Of a DNA stretch of 64,000 nucleotides, positions 1 through 10,185 are shown one piece after another. Origin of the DNA: Helichrysum umbraculigerum. Lineage: Eukaryota; Streptophyta; Magnoliopsida; Asterales; Asteraceae. The notes beneath the pieces were generated by a model that was given only the letters and a program-made list of their open reading frames with translations, was not told the origin of the DNA and did no database searches. The stretch lies in NCBI GenBank assembly GCA_949592205.1, contig CATIUR010000004.1:93642337-93706336 (forward strand), given 5' to 3'. A program made the position numbers and the translations under genes. The first letter of the stretch is position 1; every line of letters starts with the position of its first letter.

Positions 1-182
1 TCCACCACCGCACCGGTGAACATCATAAATCACAGCCGGACCACCACCACTGTCAGAGCTGCTACCGGCAACCACCAACGTTACCATCGCACCGTCGGCA
101 TCATAAGCCGCTACCAGCCGCCACCTCCGTTTCCGTCGCACCGGTCAACATCGTAAACCGCTAGCGGCCGCCACCACCACCA
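1..182. repeat. GC-rich imperfect repeat, about three units
   Basis: Three imperfect units, each beginning near a CGCACCG motif (about 9, 86 and 137) followed by AACATC or GGCATCAT and a CCGCCACC-type tail, fill an unusually GC-rich stretch. No long open frame is convincing on either strand. It could be the edge of a repeat or of a transposon arm that starts outside the window; similar CCACCACC-rich DNA occurs in the foldback arms near 14,870 and 16,050. Confidence 0.4.
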
Positions 183-1087
183 TATTGTACTTTTGTGTTT
201 GATTTTTTTTTTATAGATTTCATCATGGTGGATGTAGTGAGAGGAAGTATTTGGCTTGATTTAGTTCTTATAGGAAATGTTCTTTGAAAAGCATATGGAT
301 TATTCACGCTAACGGTGGGTCGGTGGTTTGACGGTGGGTCGTTGGTTTGATTTAGTCGCCGTAGTGGTGGGTGGGTGGGTGGTTTGTTAAGAAATAGATC
401 CAACTTTTAACTTTTTTTTATAATAAATTAATGATAAATGCAGTAAATCACTCAAAGGTTTCTAAAAATAAATTTTTTAATTCAAGTTCTTTCCAAAAAA
501 TATGAATGGGTAAAAATGTCATTTATTACATTTACCAAATATGATTGTGTTAGGAATTAGATTCAAATTCCATTGCATTTTGGCAACCAAACACATTACA
601 TATTTCAATTCCTTTAAATTTCAATTTCATTGAATTCCATTCTTTTAAAAGATTCCATTCCATAAAAAAAAACATTCCGCTAACCAAACGCGCCCTTATG
701 ATCAAAAAAGATTGGCCCGTAATATATAATAATGATATACTATATACGATATGTGTTAGTTACCAATCTAACCATACCTTAATGGCTAGTGATTAATAAT
801 ACAACACATATTATTTTTCATACACCAACTTATATGCATATTGATACAGTACAGAACTGTAATGCATACATTTGTTGTATGTATTAAAAAGTATGTTGTA
901 TTTATCAACACCCTACCTTAATACATTAGAATATTGAAATTCATTAGCTTCTTCAAAATGTAAAAAGAACCCTACAAAAATCGTCGATTCTATTTTGCCG
1001 TTGCTCATCTATCACAGGTTCGTACCAATTAATAATTTGTATTTACAGTTCATCTGTTTCGTTGATTTTTATTATTCTTCTTTCATA
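183..1087. other. AT-rich intergenic DNA with transposon debris
   Basis: No gene is supported here. Around 540-695 a stretch rich in AATTCCATT motifs ends with AACCAAACGCGCCC, the kind of terminus seen on many plant hAT-type MITEs, but the opposite end was not found. At 760-910 there are fragments of the ATACACCA-type terminal repeat family also seen at 13,881, 17,349, 19,621 and 20,330. Confidence 0.4.
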
Positions 1088-1351
1088 CTCCCTCCGTCCC
1101 GGTTTAATAGTCCATTATTTCCATTTTGGGATGTCCCAAATTAATTGTCCATTACCAAATATAGAAAGGTAACATGATTCTTTTTACTATATTGTCCCTA
1201 CTTTAAAAATTAAATTACAAAAGTGAAAGGAAATTCAAATTAATTGGTTAGGGGTAAGAATGTCATTGTGCAAAAAGTAAGTAATAATTATTGTGTTTAT
1301 CTTAAAATGCGTGTAGTTCTGTCTGGGGACAATTAAATTGGGACGGAGAGA
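1088..1351. mobile_element. Stowaway-like MITE
   Basis: The left end is CTCCCTCCGTCCC directly after a TA dinucleotide. The right end is an altered complement, GGGACGGAGAG. This is the classic terminal inverted repeat of Stowaway (Tc1/mariner-type) MITEs. The interior is AT-rich and non-coding. The right TA is eroded, so this is an old copy. Confidence 0.75.
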
Positions 1352-1803
1352 TGTTTATATTTATATTAATAAAAATTTTAAGTATGTTCAAACGGATAAT
1401 TGAATTTAGTATTGTTATTTTAAGGTTATGATTATTAGACGATATCATAGTGTATGGTTATCTACGAAGGTTTAAATGTTACTTGGAACAGACGGTGAGT
1501 TTCTTTTTAGTAATATAGTTCTACTAGTTCTATTTATTGAGAAATTATCGAGACTTTTAGTTTAGATTATATTTAAGATGATTTTAACGATGCAAGAGAG
1601 TGGAAATGTGGCACTAAAACCTTCTATTGATTATTTATTTGTAAGGTTTTTACACTTCATCTTATCTTAATCGAGCATTTTCAGTATTGGTTTTGTTTTG
1701 GCCCACCCAAGGTACAATTTCAGGCTACGCCACTGGTCTGACATATATTAGTTGTGGACCATGTTAGCATTATCTTAAAAGAAGAATTCGATGTTGAAAA
1801 AAG
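1352..1803. other. Intergenic DNA, no gene seen
   Basis: AT-rich sequence without a coding signal. A short piece at about 1697-1735 (GGCCCACCC then GGCTACGCCACTGG) resembles ends of degraded plant transposons, but no partner end was found. Confidence 0.3.
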
Positions 1804-2292
1804 CCGGTTAATTTATTAAATACTCATTTCCCTCATCTTTTTAAAAATTAAATATATATATCATAAACGATAAGTCGAAAAATTATAAAAGTTGCACAAT
1901 AAAATTCAGCGTTTTCTCATTTTCGATTTAAGAAACCCTAACCCCTAAACGCTTTACAAAACTATAAACCCTAAATCATACTAAACCCTAAACAATTCTA
2001 AACCCTAAACCCTGCAAAACCCTAAATCCTAAAACATGCTAAACCCTAACCCTAACCGCAAATCAAATGTACAATAAATCACTAACACGTGTGTTATTAA
2101 TTTGTAAAACCTATCAAAAAACGAAATAAAAACTCGTCGAAAGTACAACTTGTGAGATCTTAAATCGAAGAGGAGAAACCGGTGAATTTTATGGTGCAAT
2201 TTTCATAATTTTCATAATTTTTTGACTTACCGTTTGTGAGATATTTAAGTTTCAAAAACGTGAAGGAAATAAGTATTTGATGAAAATGAGTG
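1804..2292. mobile_element. Telomere-motif foldback MITE, copy A, left part
   Basis: This matches the element at 35498-36221 over most of its length, including the block of CCCTAAA/AACCCTA motifs (about 1932-2060) and the right arm with GTATTTGATGAAAATGAG. It is cut at 2292 by the LTR retrotransposon at 2293-12776, and its last 60 bp resume at 12777 and end at ATTTGAACC (12836). The outermost left arm differs from copy B and may carry a small deletion. The boundary at 1804 is approximate. Confidence 0.6.
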
Positions 2293-4919
2293 TGTGACAA
2301 CCGTAAAAATTTGGACTAGTTTTTAGTTCCTAATCATTTAGAAATACGTGTAATTAGTTCTATGTATTAGGCTAATTGTATATATCAATATATATTGTTG
2401 AATATATATCAGTACGCAATTATATTTAATCGTGTATTTTTAATCGACCGAATTCCGATTTATCTATACGGCGTTGGTGAAAACAAGTATTAAGTAATAT
2501 AGAATTTTTATTTAATACAACTCATTATTAATTATACATTATTTCGATAATATTTCAAAAGTATTTCATATCGTATAAATAACGTCTACGCGACCAAAAA
2601 TACGTGAAACGCATGCAACAATCGAAATAAACTAAAGTTATATTTTATAACACATTAATAAGTATTTTGATAAAATACTTCAACTCAAAATATCTAAAGT
2701 TCATTCGTTATTTAAAAACATACGTATGATATATAACGTCTAAATTATACGTTTAAACGATCGGGTAAACAAATACGGGTATAACATCAATAATTGGAGA
2801 CAAAATGTAACAAAAATCCACCTCCTTTGACCTTAAGAAAAGTCAGGCCAAACATGATCCACATTTTGTGGATCATGCTTTTGACTAACACATACCTACA
2901 TACATTATTGCATCAATTTCTTCCTTCACTCTTCCACCACCTCTCTCTCCCTAACTCGTCTCTCTCTCTCTCTAAAACAACCAAAACCGCCACCTTAAAC
3001 CACCAAGAACTACCATCAAAACACCTCCATTTGCAAAACGGCTAGGAGCTAAACGAGCACCACGCGATCCTCTACGACTCTATCTTTTCGGTTTTCAAAA
3101 CCGACACTTGTAAGTTAACGACACCTTAAAACTACTTTAATACATTTATTTACTTGTTTAGTAGCTCATCAAACTATAAAATGTCCAAATCAAAACTTGA
3201 AACTCGTTTTTACAAACTCAAAAATGGTAACAGTTTCTGTCTTCGTAAAAACAGCCCACAAAAACGTCTATATCTTGAAAACTAGGAAGAACCAACTCTC
3301 GACATCTAAACGAAAAATGTTCACTAAGATACCAGCTACAACTTTCATTTTTGGCTCTCGGACCAGATCCTCACGGATCATGGTGAAAAACGTGAGTCTT
3401 TGGACTGAACTCATAATCGAACCCGATCTGACCACTCCTCATGTTTATTTTTGTTAAAAATAGTAAATGAGCTTATAAAATCTCCATAAAGTGCAGATTT
3501 ACACTAGATTCTTAGGTGAATAAGTGTGATTTTTGGTTAGACTTGAATCGGTCTAGAAGTTGGTTAAATAGAGTGTTCATCGAGTTAAAAATCTAGAAAC
3601 TATAACCTTCGGCAGAAACTATAACCTTCGGCAGAAATTATAACCTTCGGCAGAAACTATAACCTTCGGCAGAAACTATAACCTTCGGCAGAAACTATAA
3701 CCTTCGGCAGAAACTATAACCTTCGACAGAAACTATAACCTTCGGCAGAAACCTTAACCTTCGGTAGAAACTATTCGGCAGAAACCATAACTTTCGGTAG
3801 AAACCTATAACTAGCATTTTTAACTATAACAATTTAAATACGATACAACAATCAAAGTATAATAATAATAGTTGAGATTATTATTACCAAAAACTCACCA
3901 ACGGGCCGTACACATCTTTCAAAAACTCAAATCTAATCAGTTAAACCAAATCATTTGGACATTACTAGTTGGATGAACAACTAGCATAGATGATATGATA
4001 AGACATCTAATCATTTTAAAACCTTGCGCGTTTAATACGCCCGGCAGGTTTTAGTCGTTGGAGACGACATCATTACTCTTGAACAACATCATTATTGCGT
4101 GTTAGCAACTCATTAGGCTCAGGTGAGTCTCATAGCCCCTTTTTAAATATGTTTTCTCAGGGGTGTGATCCATTGCTTGTTTTGTTTTACAATATGAACG
4201 CAAGTATCATTAAATCAAATACTACATGAGTTATTTTCTCTAATCATTTTAAAGCCCTCCATCAGCATAGTTTGGTAATACCTAGTAGCGTGAATATTAG
4301 TATATGATATCATATAGGTCTGACCAGCCTCATCCGGGTTAGCACGCACTAACCTGTCAAATGGATGTATTAATATTTGGGAAGACGAGTGATGATTAGA
4401 CACTCGTAGGAGGCAACTCGATCAGGATACCTTAAATGTGGACCTGACATCTCGTGTTAAGCTCAAACTATGTGCTCATGGCTGTATAACTTTTATTTTG
4501 CTTAATTGCATTTTAAATTCAATTATCATTAAATCTTGCGGTTCATACAAATATGTGTTGACATACAAACCTGTGAGCTCACCAGCGTTTCGCTGACCCA
4601 TTTTAGCATGTATCACAGGTACTCAGCAGTAGGTTGGACTGCCCATCAGGATACTGTAGCTCGAGTCGCATGCAAATTATAATATCAAGAGATTTATCTG
4701 CATTTCTATATTTTGTATAAATTAGATATGTATTGGAATCTCTCAAGTATCTTATGCGAACTCACATTTTGAAAACAATTATGTAATTTCTATTACATAT
4801 ATGTATTTTATCAAACGACGCATGTAGTGGTCGTTCATTATGTAATCTTATGTGTTTTGTTATTGATTAGTCGCGCCCCGAACCGACCCGCTTCCGCATC
4901 ATAATTTGGGGGTGCGACA
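2293..4919 (+). repeat. 5' LTR of the 2.3-12.8 kb gypsy element
   Basis: 2,627 bp, TG...CA bounded. Landmarks: CT-rich tract near 2938-2974; a 17-nt hairpin at 3088-3104; a GTAAGT donor-like site with its GT at 3110; a 19-nt tandem array at 3597-3800; CAG|GTGAGT at 4120-4128; and two small hairpins at 4337-4354 and 4385-4407. It is 36 bp longer than its partner, explained by two extra 19-nt units minus one CT dinucleotide. Confidence 0.95.
3597..3800 (+). repeat. 19-nt tandem array inside the 5' LTR
   Basis: Unit AAACTATAACCTTCGGCAG, about eight near-perfect copies followed by three degenerate ones. The partner array in the 3' LTR has about six plus three. The difference shows the array changes copy number faster than the flanking LTR. 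Confidence 0.9.
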
Positions 4920-4922
4920 GAT

Positions 4923-4934
4923 TGGTATCAGAGC
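4923..4934 (+). other. Primer-binding site (initiator Met tRNA type)
   Basis: TGGTATCAGAGC lies three bases after the 5' LTR end. It is complementary to the 3' end of plant initiator methionine tRNA, the usual primer for minus-strand synthesis in this class. Confidence 0.9.
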
Positions 4935-5725
4935 CTAAGGTTATAGTGAACTAGGTTGCATTTAGTGGGCCTAGACTATGACCGTTAGGCAGTATTTCTT
5001 ATTAGATATAACTGGTTCAGTGATTACACCATATGAGTTTAATTTAACATAGCTTAGCTAACTATGTACAATTAAATGAATACGATGTGAAAGCTGAAAG
5101 GGGTTATGTTGAATAGGAATGCATTAGTTGACTCTGACCACGAGAGAAACCGTGACTAATACTTGATTAGTGTTAGACACACATTAGGCTATTATGTGAT
5201 ATAGGCGTATATACATACATAGGCCTCATTTATGTGCTACCTTATAGGCTATTATATATTGAAGATATATGATTAAGCCCCACTCGCGTATTATCTTCTA
5301 AGCTATTATATATATCGAATATATATAGATCACACACGATAATACACTCGTTAACACTCTCACTACCAAAGACGACAAGTATAAATTACTTTCTTCTATC
5401 TCTTTAATACGCACATAACATCTCACAACACAATTCCACTGTACCATCCTATTTTCACGAGGAGTATATCATTTCGTATTTCCTCCATCATTCTATTTCC
5501 TTAGAATCACAAATGGAACTTATTGTTTGAAGGACTATAGGCTCCATACGTAAAACCATACCCCACCTACTCGCAAACTCGCATCTAGTATGCAACTCTG
5601 TTGTTTGTCAAATGTGATTATCACTTGTGTCATTGTATATTACCCCATAAATATATATATGCATATGTGATGTATCATGTTTTGGTGCAAACAACTCATC
5701 CACTCTCTTTGCTTTTATCAGAATC
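4935..5725 (+). other. Untranslated leader between primer site and gag
   Basis: About 0.8 kb without a long open frame on the element strand, AT-rich with several copies of a GGCTATTATRT motif (about 5190-5310). It ends just before the ATG of gag. Leader length is in the normal range for this type of element. Confidence 0.5.
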
Positions 5726-8700
5726 ATGCCGCCAAAGAAGACTGGTTTCAGTCAAGCTGAACTCAATGCTGCGGTTACCCGAGCTGTAGCCGAAGCCATG
5801 GCTGCTCAAGAAGCCCTAAGGAATGCAGAGACAGTCAATGCTACTTCTACTCCTGTTATCAAACCTTGTTCCTACAAGGATTTTTCTCAGCTGCAAACCA
5901 TTGTATTTCAAGGGCACAGAAGATGCCATTGGCCGGATCAGATGGATTGAAAGAATGGAATCTGTCTTCAGTCTCTGTAACTGTACTGAAGATAGTAAGG
6001 TCAAGTTTGCTGCTTACACCTTTCAAGAAGGTGCACTAACGTGGTGGAACACCCACGCAAACTCTATTGGCGTCGAGATCGCAAACCGACTTCCTTGGCC
6101 TGAATTGAAGAAAAAGCTAAGGGAGAAGTACTGTCGCGAGGAAGAACTACACCGACTGGAAGTGGAGTTCTGGCATCTGGCGGTACAAGGGAACGATATT
6201 GCTGGGTACACCACCAAGTTCCAGCAATTCGCTCTATTGTGCCCAGGTTTAGTTGATACGGAAGGAAAAAGTATCAAGAAGTACATCCGTGGACTTCCAG
6301 AGAATATCCAGGGGAATGTCGCCTCAGCTCAACCAACCACTCTGGAAAGAGCTATCGAAATTGCTCATGAACTCATGGCCATGATTGTCAGCCGTGAGAC
6401 ATCTGCTCCATCTTCTGGTAACAACAACAAGAGAAAGTGGTCTGGGAACACCACTCAAAACCAATCATCATCAAAGAGGTCTGAGTCTGATAAGACCCTC
6501 AACACTGGTTCTGGTTTCAACAAGGGTTACACTGGAAATAAACCCTACTGTTCAAAGTGTCGCCGTCATCATGATGGTCCTTGCAGCACACCTTGTGGAA
6601 AATGTCAAAGGTATGGACATTTGACCAAAGACTGTAGGTCTACTACCGTCAACACCAACACCACCACCAGCCAACCAAAGTCCTGCTATGAGTGTGGAGA
6701 AACTGGGCACTTTAGGAATGATTGCCCAAAGCTGAAGAACAAGGGTAACAACACTGCGAAGGGAAGAGCTTTCGTTCTGAACTCAGCAGAGGCCCGTCAA
6801 GACCCGAATGTGGTCTCGGGTACGTTTCTTCTCAACAATCTTACTGCTTCTGTTATATTTGATTCTGGTGCTGATAAGAGCTTCATATCTGATGAGTTTA
6901 ATAAATTACTTAACATTGCCCCTATTGCCTTAGATGCTAAGTACATTGTAGAATTAGCTAATGGAAAGTTAATTGAGGCTGACAACGTAATACCAAATTG
7001 CACTTTAAATCTATCTGATGAAATCTTCTCTATTGACCTTATACCTGTTGAAATTGGAAGTTTCGACGTCATTATTGGAATGGATTGGTTATCCAAGCAC
7101 CGAGCTGAAATTGTCTGCTATGACAAAATCGTCCGTATTCCTCTTGTCACCGGTAGTACTCTAATCATACAAGGGGAGACCGGTAGGACGAGACTGAATA
7201 TCATATCCTGCATGAAAACTCGCAAGTACCTTAGGAAAGGGTACCAGGCGATTCTCGCACATGTCTTGGAGAAAAAGTCGGAAGAGAAACGACTTGAGGA
7301 TGTGCCCATTGTTAGAAATTATCCAGAAGTCTTTCCCGAAGACTTACCTGGCCTTCCACCACCGAGACAAGTTGAGTTCTCGATCGATCTCGTGCTGGGG
7401 GTAGCACCTGTTGCACGAGCACCATATCGTTTAGCCCCTTCAGAACTTCAGGAGTTGTCTACTCAGTTGCAGGAACTCCTGGATAAGGGATTCATTAGAC
7501 CGAGTTCTTCACCATGGGGAGCTCCGGTTCTGTTTGTGAAAAAGAAAGACGGTTCATTCAGAATGTGTATCGACTATAGAGAGTTGAACAAATTGACCGT
7601 CAAGAACCGTTACCCACTTCCTCGTATTGATGACCTATTCGACCAACTTCAGGGGTCAAGTCTCTATTCCAAGATAGATCTAAGATCAGGTTATCATCAG
7701 TTACGAGTTCGTGACATTGACATCCCAAAGACTGCTTTCCGAACTCGCTATGGACATTATGAGTTCCAAGTGATGCCCTTTGGTTTAACTAACGCACCGG
7801 CAGTATTCATGGATCTTATGAACCGAATGTGCAAACCATATCTTGACAAGTTTGTCATTGTCTTCATCGATGATATTCTCATTTACTCGCGCAATGAGCA
7901 AGAACACGCGCAACATCTCAAAGTTATTCTAGAACTTCTTAGACACGAAGAGTTATATGCTAAATTCTCCAAGTGTGAGTTCTGGATGAAAACAGTTCAG
8001 TTCCTTGGTCATGTGATTGATAGTCAAGGAATTCACGTAGATCCATCAAAGATTGAGGCTATCAAGTGCTGGCAAGCACCGGCGACGCCGACCGAAGTAC
8101 GCCAATTCTTAGGACTGGCAGGTTATTATCGGCGCTTCATTGAGAAATTCTCCAAAATAGCTCAACCTCTCACAATACTGACTCAGAAGGAAAAGAAGTT
8201 CGATTGGACTGATAAACAAGAGTCAGCATTTCAACTATTGAAGCAAAAGCTTTGCAGTGCACCAATTCTATCATTACCCGAAGGCAATGAAGACTTTGTG
8301 GTATACTGCGATGCCTCACACCAAGGTCTTGGTTGCATGTTGATGCAACGAGACAAGGTTATTGCCTACGCCTCCCGACAACTCAAAGTTCACGAGAAGA
8401 ACTACACAACTCATGATCTCGAATTAGGAGCCGTAGTGTTCGCACTCAAGATCTGGAGACACTATCTGTATGGCACAAAGTGTACCATATTCACTGATCA
8501 CAAAAGCCTCCAGCATATATTTGATCAGAAGGATCTAAATATGAGGCAACGTCGCTGGGTCGAGTTACTCACCGACTATGACTGCGAGATCAAGTACCAT
8601 CCGGGCAAAGCAAATGTGGTTGCCGATGCCCTAAGTCGCAAAGAACGCACAAAACCACTTCGAGTCCGAGCCATTAGCATAACCATCCATAATGATTTAA

Positions 8701-10151
8701 TCATTCAAATTCTCACTGCTCAACTCGAAGCATTGAAACCTGAAAACATCAAGGAAGAGGCCTTGCGAAATATGGAGAATCAATTTGAAACCAAACCCAA
8801 TGGGGTCAAATACTTCACAAACCGAATTTGGTTACCCAAGTTTGGGAATCTTCGAGACTTTGTGATGGATGAAGCTCACAAGTCCAAATATTCTATACAT
8901 CCTGGATCTGACAAGATGTATCATGGCATCAAGGGATCATACTGGTGGCCAAACATGAAAGCAGAGATTGCCACGTATGTCAGCAAGTGCCTCACATGTT
9001 CAAAAGTTAAAGCCGAATATCAGAAGCCCACCGGCTTACTTCAACAACCGGATATTCCAGAATGGAAATGGGAGCAAATCGCTATGGACTTCATCACTAA
9101 ACTCCCGAAAACATCAAGTGGTTGCGATACTATATGGGTAATAGTTGATCGTCTAACCAAATCTGCTCACTTCCTTGCCATGAAGGAAACCGACAAAATG
9201 GAACGTCTCACACGAATCTATTTGAAGGAGATCGTATCCCGACACGGCGTTCCAATCTCAATTATCTCTGATAGAGATAGCCGATTCACCTCTAACTTTT
9301 GGCAATCATTGCAAAAGTCATTAGGTACTCGTTTAGATATGAGTACAGCCTACCATCCACAAACTGATGGCCAAAGTGAAAGGACTATTCAAACACTGGA
9401 AGATATGTTACGCGCCTGCGTAATTGACTTCGGTGCAAATTGGGAGCATCATTTGCCTTTGTGCGAATTCTCATACAACAACAGTTACCACACCAGCATC
9501 AAGGCTGCACCTTTCGAGGCACTGTACGGTCGTAAGTGCCAGTCGCCTATCTGTTGGACCGAAGTTGGAGATAGCCAACTCACTGGTCCGGAAATCATTC
9601 ATGAAACCACCGAGAAGATCGTTAATATCCAACAACGGCTGAAGGCCGCACGTGATCGTCAGAAGAGTTATGCTGACGTGAGACGCAAGCATCTCGAGTT
9701 CCAGGTTGGGGATCGAGTATTGCTCAAAGTATCACCTTGGAAAGGTGTCATCCGATTCGGCAAACGTGGAAAGTTAAACCCTAGATACATCGGACCTTTT
9801 GAGATCCTTGAAATGATTGGTCCAGTCGCTTATCGATTGCAGCTACCTCCAGAGCTTAGTAGCTTGCATCCTACATTTCACGTTTCTAACCTAAAGAAAT
9901 GCCTATCCGACGAGACACTCATTATCCCGCTTGAGGAAATTCAAATCGACGACAAACTTCATTTTGTCGAGACACCAGTGGAGGTCATGGACCGTGAGGT
10001 CAAACAGCTTAAGCAAAGTCGTATCCCAATCGTCAAGGTTCGGTGGAATTCGCGGCGTGGTCCGGAATTCACCTGGGAACGGGAAGATCAGAAGCGACTT
10101 AAATATCCACATCTAATTTCAGACTCCTCTCACACATCAACTTCAAACTGA
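5726..10151 (+). CDS. Gypsy gag-pol polyprotein with one frameshift
   Basis: The natural start is the ATG at 5726 (MPPKKTGFSQAELN). That frame is left near 5880-5895, where a T-run suggests one extra base; the following 1,400-odd residues are open in the +1 frame up to 10151. Visible in order: capsid-type gag region (about 5940-6390); two CCHC zinc knuckles (about 6594-6635 and 6682-6724); aspartic protease DSG (about 6860); reverse transcriptase with FIDD (about 7862-7873); RNase H with DAS (about 8309) and TDHKSL; integrase with an HHCC-type finger (about 8875-9005) and the DDE core; and a C-terminal chromodomain-like module (about 9990-10110). The product would drive reverse transcription and integration in virus-like particles. 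No other stop was found, so damage is limited to the single shift. Confidence 0.95.
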
Positions 10152-10175
10152 ATTTCGGGACGAAATTCTCTTAAC

Positions 10176-10185
10176 AAGGGGAGAA
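10176..10185 (+). other. Polypurine tract
   Basis: AAGGGGAGAA immediately precedes the 3' LTR, the expected plus-strand primer. The same tract precedes the LTRs at 39125 and, slightly altered, 42544. Confidence 0.85.

Noticed and set aside
2794..3457. Open frames within the LTR at 2794-3045 and 3197-3457, repeated at 10687-11352
   Set aside because: They repeat because they lie in the two LTRs, span the CT-rich leader and the donor site, and show no domain or codon bias.
4122..4160. GTGAGT...CTCAG as a 38-nt intron
   Set aside because: Shorter than plant introns are known to be; I kept only the conserved block as an observation.
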